A DNA stretch of 64,000 bases from a bacterium (GTDB lineage Bacteria > Myxococcota > UBA727 > JAUIJE01): positions 1 to 64,000 of the forward strand of contig JAUIJE010000010.1 in the NCBI GenBank assembly GCA_030431455.1, in the 5' to 3' direction. Below, in pieces: positions 1 through 7,449 of this stretch. The stretch's first letter is position 1. The number at the start of each line of letters is the position of its first letter. Both the position numbers and the translations under genes were made by a program. The notes below the pieces were generated by a model. That model ran no database searches, had not been told where the DNA came from, and was given only the letters and a program-made list of their open reading frames with translations.

Positions 1-331
1 CCAGCTGGAAGTTCGGCTGTTGCGGGTTCGAGTACACGCTCCCGCAGTAGTTCGCTTCGGAGAGAAGCGTGTAGCAGTCCAACACCTGACCGTTGACCGG
101 AAGCGCCGAGCAGTCCTCGGGCTCGTCCACGATCGGGTTGTCCGGCGTGTTGACGTTGTTGTTGGGGTCGTTCGGATTGTTCTCCGGGTTGACCTCGATG
201 TTGCCGTTGTCGACGGGCGGAGCCGGCTTGGTGTTGTCCACGGTCGGTTGCGCCGGAGGGCAACCCATGGTCAACGCCAGTCCCACTGCACCCACCGAAC
301 CAAGCAACCTTGTCCGTTGAATGAGTTTCAT
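1..331 (-). CDS. Lipoprotein, Asn/Pro-rich N-terminus (partial, C-terminus off window)
   Basis: Reading leftwards from ATG at 331, an open frame runs off the window start (about 110 codons). It begins MKLIQRTRLLGSVGAVGLA and reaches the lipobox LTMGC, so a lipidated, exported protein is predicted. A low-complexity spacer rich in Asn, Pro and Asp follows (for example NPNDPNNNVNTPDNP), then a Cys-containing region begins (EDCSALP, LDCYTLL, NYCGS). A strong purine-rich ribosome site (GGAGGAAGAGAGGAAGAC) precedes the ATG. Function unknown; the visible part is only the signal peptide, spacer and the start of the folded domain. Confidence 0.8.
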   Translation of the reverse strand, partial: MKLIQRTRLLGSVGAVGLALTMGCPPAQPTVDNTKPAPPVDNGNIEVNPENNPNDPNNNVNTPDNPIVDEPEDCSALPVNGQVLDCYTLLSEANYCGSVYSNPQQPNFQL

Positions 332-444
332 GTCTTCCTCTCTTCCTCCCCAAAAGGGGTACTCCGCCGCTTAGTTCTTCAAGAATCGGTCCAACTTTTT
401 GACCGTGCGTCAGTGTCGTAACCCATTGTTTTTATTGATTGCCG

Positions 445-565
445 CTCTGGGGGTTGAGCCCCCCGGACCGAAATCGGGGGGTGGAGCCCCACCCGATCGG
501 TGGGTGGGGGCCCCGATCCCCACCGCGATCGCGGGGGCCCCGATCCCCACCGCGATCGCGGGGCG
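445..565. repeat. Palindromic GC-rich repeat cluster (REP-like)
   Basis: Between two minus-strand genes lies a cluster of GC-rich palindromes. A 27-bp unit beginning GGGCCCCGATCCCCACCG and ending at a GCGATCGC palindrome occurs twice in direct tandem (starting at 508 and 535). Upstream of it are the related inverted repeats CCCACC-CGATCG-GTGGG (about 487-503) and a CCCCCC/GGGGGG pair around an ACCGAAATCGG core. These can form stable stems and resemble REP-type intergenic elements. No open frame of convincing coding quality overlaps them. Their role (transcription end of the upstream gene, nucleoid binding) is inference. Confidence 0.6.
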
Positions 566-567
566 GC

Positions 568-1887
568 TCAGGCCTGGGCGCGTTGCGGCCGGTCCGGCCG
601 CCGGGGGAACGTCAACTGCACCGCCCGGCCCGATCGCGCGCGCTGGGTGATGAACGTGCCCCCGTAGCGCTCGACGATCAGCCGCGCCCGGGCGAGGCCC
701 AATCCTTGTCCCGGCCGGATCGCGTCGTGGCGGCGCGGCTCGCGAAACGGTTCGACCGCGGGGAGCGGCCCCGCCCCGCTCGGGTGCGGCCACTCCCGGT
801 GGTCGACCACCTCGAACGTCACCGACGACGGACCCCCGCGCACGTGCACGGTGATCGTCACCTCCGGCGAGACCGCGCGCAACCGCAGGGCGTTGTCGAG
901 CACCGCGGCGAGGGCCTCGCTGACCTCGACCGCGTCGCACTCGATGTCCGCGTCGGCCTGGGACAGCCGCAGCTCGACCCGGAGGTCGGCGCGGGTGGCG
1001 TCGGGCTGCGCGCCCCGGGCGCTGGCCAACGCCGCGTCGAGCAGCCGGCGGGCCGAGACCCGCATCGGGATGCGCGGGGGCTCGGGGCGGCGCAGGTGCG
1101 CGTCGTCGAGCAGCGGCGCGAGATGGGGGAGCGCGTCGGCCAAAAACGCCGGGGGCGGGCGCTGCTCGTCGTCCGGCGCCGAGCGCAGCCGGGGCCGCGG
1201 CAAGAGGTGGTAGGACCCGGCGGCGATGGCCACGGTCGCGATCGCGGTCGCGGCCCCGGCTGCCACCGCCGCGTGGGCCCCGGCGAACAGACCCGCCACC
1301 AGCGCGCCCACCACCCCCGCTTGGCCCGCGATCAAACCATCGCGCCACGACAGCGCTGGGCCCCCTTGCCGGTCGGCCGCGAACACGACCACCGCCGCGG
1401 GCAACAACACCAGATGGAACGCGAACGTCCAGGCCTCGGCGAAGGCGAGCACGCCCCCGATGGCCGCGGCCGCGATCGCGGCGGTGCCGAGCGAGAGCCC
1501 GTGCAGCTGGACCGCCCGGAGCGAGACCCCGGCGGCGATGGCCACCACGAGCCCCAGCCGGGGCCACACCGGGGCAGGCTCAATCGTGAGCGTCACCCCC
1601 GCCACCGCCGCGATCACCAGGCCCGACGTGAGCGCCACCGTCGCGTCGCGCCGCGGGGGCACCCGGGCGACGAAGAGCACGATCGCGACGGTCACCGCCA
1701 CCGATTGCGACAACGTCGCCCCGCTCATCGCCCGGTCGAACAGCACCAGGCCGGTCATCGTCGCGGCCCCGAGGAGCAAGCCCCGTTGCGCGGGGGCGCG
1801 CACGGCGAGCACGACCGCGAGCACCCCCAGCAAAGCGCCGGCGCCCAGCATCGGGTGCACCACGAGGGGGGACGCGATCTCGCTCAT
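568..1887 (-). CDS. Membrane histidine-kinase-like ATPase without obvious H-box
   Basis: 439 aa. The first ~235 residues are a run of hydrophobic Ala/Val/Leu helices (about seven membrane segments). The C-terminal ~150 residues look like a GHKL ATPase: N-box LAAVLDNALR (about residues 325-337) and a G-box GQGLGLARARLIVERYGG near residue 395. No typical dimerisation/phosphoacceptor helix with H-E/D is visible between the two parts, so it may be a degenerate kinase or an ATPase with another role. Start taken at MSEIASPL: a TAACGT box lies 7 nt upstream, as in other genes here, and divergent gor starts 69 bp away. No response regulator is adjacent. Confidence 0.75.
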   Translation of the reverse strand: MSEIASPLVVHPMLGAGALLGVLAVVLAVRAPAQRGLLLGAATMTGLVLFDRAMSGATLSQSVAVTVAIVLFVARVPPRRDATVALTSGLVIAAVAGVTLTIEPAPVWPRLGLVVAIAAGVSLRAVQLHGLSLGTAAIAAAAIGGVLAFAEAWTFAFHLVLLPAAVVVFAADRQGGPALSWRDGLIAGQAGVVGALVAGLFAGAHAAVAAGAATAIATVAIAAGSYHLLPRPRLRSAPDDEQRPPPAFLADALPHLAPLLDDAHLRRPEPPRIPMRVSARRLLDAALASARGAQPDATRADLRVELRLSQADADIECDAVEVSEALAAVLDNALRLRAVSPEVTITVHVRGGPSSVTFEVVDHREWPHPSGAGPLPAVEPFREPRRHDAIRPGQGLGLARARLIVERYGGTFITQRARSGRAVQLTFPRRPDRPQRAQA

Positions 1888-1955
1888 GCCCGACACGTTA
1901 CCAATCCGCGCGCAAACCGGCGGCATTCTGGTCGGGCTTTGCTACGGTCCCGGGC

Positions 1956-3323
1956 ATGAACAAGCGGTTTGATTTGTTTGTCATCGGCGCCGGGTCTGGC
2001 GGCGTGCGGGCCGCCCGCATGGCGGCCAAAGCCGGCCTGTCGGTGGGGGTGTGCGAGGACAAAAAGCTCGGCGGCACCTGCGTCAACGTCGGGTGCGTGC
2101 CCAAGAAGCTCTTCTCCTACGCCGCGCATTACCGCGAAGAGGTCGAAGACGGCCCCGGGCTTGGCTGGACGTCGTCGTCGCCGAGTTTCTCCTGGCCGAC
2201 CTTCATGGCCCAGAAGAACAAAGAGATCGAACGTCTGAACCGCGTGTACGACCGCATCCTCCGCGAGTCCGGCGTGGACATCATCCACGGCCGGGGCAAG
2301 CTCACCGGCCCCCACACCGTCGAGGTCGCGGGCGAGACCATCGAGGCCGACCACATCCTCATCGCCACCGGCGGGCGCCCCTTCGTGCCGCAGATCCCCG
2401 GCCGCACCCTCGGCATCACCTCCGACGGCTTCTTCCACCTGTCCGAACAGCCCCGGCGCGCGGCGGTCATCGGCGGCGGCTACATCGGGGTCGAGCTGGC
2501 GTCGATCTTCCACGGCCTCGGGACCGAGACCCAGCTGCATTACCGGGGCCCGATGTTCTTGCGCGGCTTCGACAACGACGTGCGGCACTTCCTCGCCGAC
2601 GAGATGCGCAAAAAGGGTATGTCACTGCATTTCGAATGCGACGTGCACAGCCTGGAGAAGACCGACACCGGCATCCGCATGGTCCTCGACGACGGGGACG
2701 AGGTCGAGACCGACATCGTGTTGTTCGCCACCGGGCGCCGCCCCAACATCGAGGGCCTCGGCTTGTCCCACATCGGCATCGAGCTGACCGACCGGGGCTC
2801 GGTCGCGGTCGACGACACCTACCGCACCAACCTCCCCCACATCTTCGCCATCGGCGATGTCATCGACCACCTCAACCTGACCCCCGTGGCCTTGGCCCAA
2901 GGCATGGCGGTGGTCCGTTCGCTCACCGGCGGCGACGGCACCTGCGACCTGGACAACGTCCCCACCGCGGTGTTCTCCAACCCCCACATCGGAACCGTGG
3001 GGTTGACCGAGGAGCAGGCCCGGGCCCAGGTCGGCGACATCGACGTCTACCGCTCGACCTTCACCCCCATGCGGCACACCTTGTCCGGCCGCCCGGAGAA
3101 GACCCTGATGAAGCTCATCGTCGACCAGGCCAGCGACCGGGTGCTCGGCGTGCACGTGGTCGGCCCCGAAGCCGGCGAAATTGTGCAGGGCTTCGCGGTG
3201 GCGCTCAAAGCCGGCGCGACCAAGGCGGTGTTCGACACCACCATCGGCATCCACCCGACCGCGGCCGAGGAGCTGGTCACCATGCGCGACCCGGTGCCGC
3301 CCCCGTCGCCCTACGAACAATGA
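1956..3323 (+). CDS. gor: Glutathione-disulfide reductase
   Basis: 455 aa, the usual length for the family. This flavoprotein disulfide reductase uses NADPH to reduce oxidised glutathione in the cytoplasm. Visible motifs: FAD-binding GAGSGG at residues 11-16, redox-active pair in GGTCVNVGCVPKK (Cys42 and Cys47), NADPH-binding GGGYIGVE near residue 174, FAD-contact AIGDVID, and the C-terminal active-site HPTAAEELVTMRDP, which is characteristic of glutathione reductase rather than lipoamide dehydrogenase. The ATG has no Shine-Dalgarno sequence but TACGGT lies 7 nt upstream, suggesting a leaderless transcript. The stop overlaps the next start (ATGA). Confidence 0.95.
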   Translation: MNKRFDLFVIGAGSGGVRAARMAAKAGLSVGVCEDKKLGGTCVNVGCVPKKLFSYAAHYREEVEDGPGLGWTSSSPSFSWPTFMAQKNKEIERLNRVYDRILRESGVDIIHGRGKLTGPHTVEVAGETIEADHILIATGGRPFVPQIPGRTLGITSDGFFHLSEQPRRAAVIGGGYIGVELASIFHGLGTETQLHYRGPMFLRGFDNDVRHFLADEMRKKGMSLHFECDVHSLEKTDTGIRMVLDDGDEVETDIVLFATGRRPNIEGLGLSHIGIELTDRGSVAVDDTYRTNLPHIFAIGDVIDHLNLTPVALAQGMAVVRSLTGGDGTCDLDNVPTAVFSNPHIGTVGLTEEQARAQVGDIDVYRSTFTPMRHTLSGRPEKTLMKLIVDQASDRVLGVHVVGPEAGEIVQGFAVALKAGATKAVFDTTIGIHPTAAEELVTMRDPVPPPSPYEQ

Positions 3324-4021
3324 CCGCGCTGTTGCTCTGCGCGCTGTGGGCCGGCGCGGCCCCGCCCCCGCCGCCCCCGCCCCGGCTCGACGAGCTCCCG
3401 GCCGCCGACGACGACGACGACGCGCCCGAGCCCGAGCCGGCGCCGGCCGACGGGCCGGACCTCGATGAGGAGCTCTCCGATCGGCTGGTGCTGGTGGCGG
3501 GCCAGACCGTGATCGGCATGCCCGTGGCCTTCTTGCTCGGCCCCCTCGGGCCGTTCGCCCCGCTGGCCGCGGGGGCCGCGGTGGTGATGTTCGGGGACAC
3601 CGTCGGCACCCAGCGCAGCGCGTTTTTGTATGGGTGGCTCGGCGCGTGCGCGGGGCAGTTCGGCCTGGGGGTGTTGCCCCTCGTCGCCGGTGAGCTGGCC
3701 GCGCTGGTGCTGTTCATCTTGATCCCCACCGTGTTCGGGGGGCCCGTGGGCACGATGTCGGCCACCGCGGTGGCCCTGACCGTGGCCGCCGGGGTTCTTT
3801 TTTACGGCAGCTTCGCCGCCGGCATGTTCGGGGGCGCGTTCGGCATCGGGGCCGGCGCGACCTTGGGCTACCACCTCGGGGCCGAGGACAAACTGCCCGG
3901 GGACGAGAGCTTGGAGCTCCCGGGCCTGTTTGAGCCCGCGCACCCCCCGCCTGAGCGACGCCACCGGCGGGTGCGCGAGGGGCAGGCGCCTGCGCCCGGG
4001 CGGTCGGTGCAGGCCTTTTGA
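3320..4021 (+). CDS. Hypothetical exported/membrane protein with acidic Pro-rich N-terminus
   Basis: 233 aa, translationally coupled to gor by an ATGA overlap. It starts with a short signal-like segment (MTALLLCALWAGAA), then a low-complexity Pro/Asp/Glu stretch (PPPPPPPRLDELPAADDDDD), then four to five Gly/Ala-rich hydrophobic segments from residue 55 to 195 (for example FLLGPLGPFAPLAAGAAVVMF and GMFGGAFGIGAGATLGYHLG), and a basic/proline tail. The proposed start is the only one giving a signal segment. No family recognised. Coupling to gor may be only positional. Confidence 0.7.
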   Translation: MTALLLCALWAGAAPPPPPPPRLDELPAADDDDDAPEPEPAPADGPDLDEELSDRLVLVAGQTVIGMPVAFLLGPLGPFAPLAAGAAVVMFGDTVGTQRSAFLYGWLGACAGQFGLGVLPLVAGELAALVLFILIPTVFGGPVGTMSATAVALTVAAGVLFYGSFAAGMFGGAFGIGAGATLGYHLGAEDKLPGDESLELPGLFEPAHPPPERRHRRVREGQAPAPGRSVQAF

Positions 4022-4042
4022 CAGGCCGCGGGCACGGCCCGG

Positions 4043-4071
4043 TTGGCTAAACCATACGATTTCGATACCCT
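4043..4071 (+). promoter_or_regulatory. Probable sigma70-type promoter of the winged-helix gene (leaderless)
   Basis: TTGGCT (4043-4048), a 17-bp spacer and TACCCT (4066-4071) form a good -35/-10 pair. The predicted transcription start coincides with the ATG at 4078, 6 nt after the -10 box. There is no Shine-Dalgarno sequence, consistent with a leaderless message. Confidence 0.5.
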
Positions 4072-4091
4072 ATTGAAATGACAAAGTATGG
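4052..4091. promoter_or_regulatory. Nested dyads over the promoter and start codon (candidate operator)
   Basis: ATTTC (4059-4063) pairs with GAAAT (4075-4079), and CCATAC (4052-4057) pairs with GTATGG (4086-4091), nested around the -10 box and ATG of the winged-helix gene at 4078. The region is much more A+T-rich than its surroundings. It looks like an operator, possibly for autoregulation by the adjacent DNA-binding protein; that is inference. Confidence 0.4.
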
Positions 4092-4884
4092 GTACACCCC
4101 CGTCCCGGGCAGCGCCCACCTCAAGACCCGCGCGAACGACGCCAACGAGACGCTGGCCACCCTGGAGGACCACGACCCGGGCGCGCTGTTCGGGCAGGAG
4201 GTGGGCGGGCATTGGCTGGCCCGCGCCACCGTGCGCAGCCGGTACGTGGCCGTGCTCGAGGACGTGTACGACCGGCTCGCCCTCGCCCAGGACGCGATGG
4301 AGCAATGTGTGTACGGCCATCTGTACCGGCTCGCCTACGGGGCCGAACAGAACTTTTGCCGGGTCTCGCGCCGCGAGCTGTCCACCCGCACCCAACTGAG
4401 CGACCGCCGGTTGGGCAAAGCGCTCGCCGGCCTGGTGGACAAAAAACACGTCGCGTTGGTCCAGCGTGACCGGCGCGGCACCTTGTACCGCGTGTTTTTG
4501 CCCCACGAGGTGTTCGCGGAGCCTGACCACGACGCGGTCATCACCGTGCGGCGCCGACGCACCGCCCCCGCGCCGAAGCCCCCTGCGCCGAAGCCCCCTG
4601 CGCCGGACAAGCGCGCCCCGGGCCCCGTGGCAGACACCCCACAAAAAAAACAGGGTACAAAAAACGTAGACCTTACGCTGGGGGCGCTGGTGCGGGCGGC
4701 GGTGGACGAACACGGCGAAAGCCCGGGCCGGAGCCGGGCGGAGGTCCTCGAAGCGGTGCTCGACCGGCTCGAGGGCGGGGTCCCGCTGGCGCAGGTGCAG
4801 CGCGACCTGGCGCGGTTTTACCGGCTCGCGCCCCGGCGCGTGCCGATCGCCGAGCTCGCGCGCTACGCGGCCAAACCGGCGTGA
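4078..4884 (+). CDS. Winged-helix DNA-binding protein
   Basis: 268 aa. Residues ~70-145 look like a winged helix: helices in DAMEQCVYGHLYRLAYG and RVSRRELSTRTQLSDRRLGK (helix-turn-helix), then LVDKKHVALVQRDRRGTLYRV as strand-turn-strand wing. A Pro-rich linker with a tandem repeat (APKPPAPKPPAP, ~residues 163-180) joins it to a C-terminal helical domain (VDLTLGALVRAAVDEHGESP onward). The N-terminal ~65 residues are unassigned. The layout resembles helix-turn-helix proteins linked to replication initiation or mobile elements, but no family is certain. The start lies inside a dyad and a probable leaderless promoter. Confidence 0.75.
   Translation: MTKYGYTPVPGSAHLKTRANDANETLATLEDHDPGALFGQEVGGHWLARATVRSRYVAVLEDVYDRLALAQDAMEQCVYGHLYRLAYGAEQNFCRVSRRELSTRTQLSDRRLGKALAGLVDKKHVALVQRDRRGTLYRVFLPHEVFAEPDHDAVITVRRRRTAPAPKPPAPKPPAPDKRAPGPVADTPQKKQGTKNVDLTLGALVRAAVDEHGESPGRSRAEVLEAVLDRLEGGVPLAQVQRDLARFYRLAPRRVPIAELARYAAKPA
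4570..4605 (+). repeat. 15-bp tandem repeat inside the winged-helix gene
   Basis: GCGCCGAAGCCCCCT occurs twice head to tail (4570-4584 and 4585-4599) followed by a third partial copy (4600-4605). It encodes the APKPP linker repeats, so copy changes stay in frame. Confidence 0.8.
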
Positions 4885-4896
4885 GCGCCGCGGGCA

Positions 4897-6552
4897 CTAC
4901 TCGTTGTAGACCGGCTCGCTCACGGTCAGGCCGCCGTCTTCGCGCGTGTCGCTCGGGTATTTGTCGAGCACGTACCGGGTCCAGATGTCCTCGGTGACCG
5001 CGCGGGCGGCGATGATCTCGCTGTAGGCGGTGCCGACCCGGGTGGGGCTGCGGGGCAAAGCCGCGTCCTCGTAGTCGACCTCGTACAGGCCAAACCGCTG
5101 GTACCGGCCGTCCTGCCACTCAAAGTTGTCGACCAGGCTCCAGTAATAGAAGCCGCGGATGTCGATGCCCCGGCGCCGGGCGAGGCCGATTTCCCACATG
5201 GTTTCGCAGAGGTACATCTCGGCCTGCAGCGGCAGGTCCTCGACCACGATCGGGTCGTCCTCGTTGTCCGGCTCCTCGAACGACGCGTTGCGCGTGGTCC
5301 CGCCCTCGCTGAGGATGATCGGAATCTCGTAGGCGGCGAAGAAGTCGAGGATCTCGCGCAGGCCGCCGAGCCAGTGTTCGCGCCCGAGGCCGCTGTGGGG
5401 CAAGCCGCGTTCGAGCTCGCGCACATCGAACACCGGCCGGCCGTAGAGCGGGTGAAAGTTGTTCAAGATCGGGTCTTTGGTCACGTACACGGGCCCGTAG
5501 TACTGCACCCCGATGAACTCCAGGGTGTCCGCCAGCGCCGGGTAAAGCCCCTCGGGGGGCGTGGTGTCCATGTCGTCGGTGTCGCCGTCGAGGTTCACGT
5601 CGAGGCGGCCGTCGACCAACGCGGTCATGAGCAAGTCGTTGAACACGTAGGAGATGCTGTCGGCGGCGAACTGCTCGTCCTCGTCGTCCGGGTCGGTGGG
5701 GTAGATGAGGCTCGCGGTCTTGGTGATGCCGACGAAGCTCGGCGCGCCGTCGCCATCGGCGTCGACGGTGTCGAGCTCTTTGATCGCGGCGTAGGCCCGG
5801 GCGTGCATAAACGCGAGGTTGATCGCGACCTGGGTCGCGTCCTCGACCTGCAGGAATTTGCCCGGGGGGTGCTCGGCCCCGAGGTAGCCGGCGGTGATGA
5901 ACGAAAACGGCTCGTTGATCACGGTGTAGGTGTCGACCTTGTCCGCCACCGCGGGGAGCACAAAGCGCACAAAGCCCTCGAAGGCGTCCACCGCCACGTC
6001 ATCGCCCTGGCTCATGAGGTCGACCAGGCCTTCGGGGGCGGCGGGGTCGGGGTTGAGCACCCAGGGGGGGATCACCCAGTGGAAGAAGGTCAGCACCGGG
6101 GTCATGTCCGCGGCCACGATGGCGTCGAGCACGTCGACGAAGTGGTCGAGCTCGGCCTGGTTGTAGTTGCCCGGGGTGGGCTCGATGCGGGCCCAGTCGA
6201 TCGAGATGCGGAAGGTGTCGATGCCGAGGTCTTTGGCGCGTTGGATGTCGGCCGCGTAGTGCTCGACAAAGCCGTTGCCCCGGGGGTTGCGCTGTTTGCC
6301 CTTCGCCCGGTCGAGGTCGAGCCAACGCGACCAATTGGAGGCCACCGGCGTGTCCCCGGTGGCCGGCTCATCCCCGGACGATTGGTACTGGCTCATCGCC
6401 ACCCCGAAGGCGAAGTCGTCGGGGAAGGTCATGGTGCGAAAGCCAGGGCCCTCGGCCGCGTCGGGGGCCCCGGCATCGGCGCCGCCGGTGCCGGCGGGGC
6501 ACCCCGCGAACAGGAGGAGAAAGCCGGCGGCGGGCAAAACGAGGCGTGGCAT
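4897..6552 (-). CDS. GH1-family beta-glycosidase lipoprotein
   Basis: About 551 aa. From MPRLVLPAAG the N-terminus is a signal peptide ending in lipobox LFAGC, so a surface- or periplasm-anchored enzyme is predicted; an earlier ATG at 6579 is possible. Family 1 glycoside hydrolases cleave beta-linked glucosides/galactosides by a retaining mechanism. Visible motifs: DFAFGVAMSQYQ near the start of the domain, FRISIDWARIEP, FFHWVIPPWV, acid/base Glu in TVINEPF (about residue 214), nucleophile Glu in IPIILSEGG, and the family-like end (W/QDGRYQRFGLYEVDYE). The nucleophile motif is EGG rather than the usual ENG. Acidic insertions are present (DPDDEDEQ). Not part of an obvious operon; convergent with 4078. 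Confidence 0.88.
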   Translation of the reverse strand: MPRLVLPAAGFLLLFAGCPAGTGGADAGAPDAAEGPGFRTMTFPDDFAFGVAMSQYQSSGDEPATGDTPVASNWSRWLDLDRAKGKQRNPRGNGFVEHYAADIQRAKDLGIDTFRISIDWARIEPTPGNYNQAELDHFVDVLDAIVAADMTPVLTFFHWVIPPWVLNPDPAAPEGLVDLMSQGDDVAVDAFEGFVRFVLPAVADKVDTYTVINEPFSFITAGYLGAEHPPGKFLQVEDATQVAINLAFMHARAYAAIKELDTVDADGDGAPSFVGITKTASLIYPTDPDDEDEQFAADSISYVFNDLLMTALVDGRLDVNLDGDTDDMDTTPPEGLYPALADTLEFIGVQYYGPVYVTKDPILNNFHPLYGRPVFDVRELERGLPHSGLGREHWLGGLREILDFFAAYEIPIILSEGGTTRNASFEEPDNEDDPIVVEDLPLQAEMYLCETMWEIGLARRRGIDIRGFYYWSLVDNFEWQDGRYQRFGLYEVDYEDAALPRSPTRVGTAYSEIIAARAVTEDIWTRYVLDKYPSDTREDGGLTVSEPVYNE

Positions 6553-6620
6553 AGGTCGACTCTGACGGGCGGTGGGCATTTGCGCCTGGTTTGATAGAGA
6601 CAAAGAAGCAGGAGAGACGA

Positions 6621-7409
6621 ATGGGTCGCGATCCGATCGAGCTGATGAGCCAACGCGGGCTCAATAAAATGCGGGCGGCAGGCCGGACCGCTGCCGAGCT
6701 TTTGCACCATCTGGGGCAGATGGTCGAGCCGGGGGTGAGCACGCTGGCCATCAATGACGAGGCCGAGCGCTGGACCACCGAGCGCGGCCACGTGTCGGCG
6801 CCGCTGGGCTACCCGGGCGGGCCGGGGAGTTTTCCCAAGTCGATCTGCACGTCGGTCAATGACGTGGTTTGTCACGGCATCCCCAGCGCCGACCAGATCC
6901 TGAAAGACGGGGACATCATCAACATCGACGTGACCCCCATCGTGGACGGCTACCACGGGGACACGTCGCGCACGTTCATCGTCGGCCAAGCCGAGGACCG
7001 CGTGCGCGAGCTCGTCGAAGTGACCGAACAGTGTCTGCGGCTCGGCATCGAGCAGGTGCGCCCGGGCGCCCGGCTGCGGGACATCGGCGCCGCCATCCAA
7101 GCCCACGCCGAGGGCCACGGCTTTTCGGTGGTGCGCGACTTCGTCGGCCACGGCATCGGCCGCATCTTCCACTGCCCCCCGCAGGTCGCGCACTACGACA
7201 ACGGGGACAAGACCCGGCTGAAGCCGGGCATGGTGTTCACCATCGAGCCGATGATCAACACCGGGAGCTGGAAAGTGAAGGTCCTCGGCGACGGCTGGAC
7301 CGCCAAGACCAAAGACGGCGGCCTGTCCGCCCAGTTCGAACACACCTTGGCCGTCACCCTCGACGGCGTCGAGGTGCTCACCCTGCGCGAAGGCGAGACT
7401 TACCTCTAA
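6621..7409 (+). CDS. map: Methionine aminopeptidase, type I
   Basis: 262 aa, the normal size for type Ia. It removes initiator Met from nascent proteins using a dinuclear metal centre. Visible: VVCHGIP with the substrate-binding His near residue 85, metal ligands Asp103 in NIDVT and Asp114 in HGDTSRTF, a third in VGHGIG, and the Glu ligands in FTIEPM and QFEHT. The start at 6621 is chosen because CAGGAGAG lies a proper distance upstream. It is upstream of the S1-domain protein gene by 40 bp and probably co-transcribed with it. Confidence 0.96.
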   Translation: MGRDPIELMSQRGLNKMRAAGRTAAELLHHLGQMVEPGVSTLAINDEAERWTTERGHVSAPLGYPGGPGSFPKSICTSVNDVVCHGIPSADQILKDGDIINIDVTPIVDGYHGDTSRTFIVGQAEDRVRELVEVTEQCLRLGIEQVRPGARLRDIGAAIQAHAEGHGFSVVRDFVGHGIGRIFHCPPQVAHYDNGDKTRLKPGMVFTIEPMINTGSWKVKVLGDGWTAKTKDGGLSAQFEHTLAVTLDGVEVLTLREGETYL

Positions 7410-7449
7410 GCTGCGGCGCTGTTTGACCCAGCGCGGCCGGACCCCCGAC

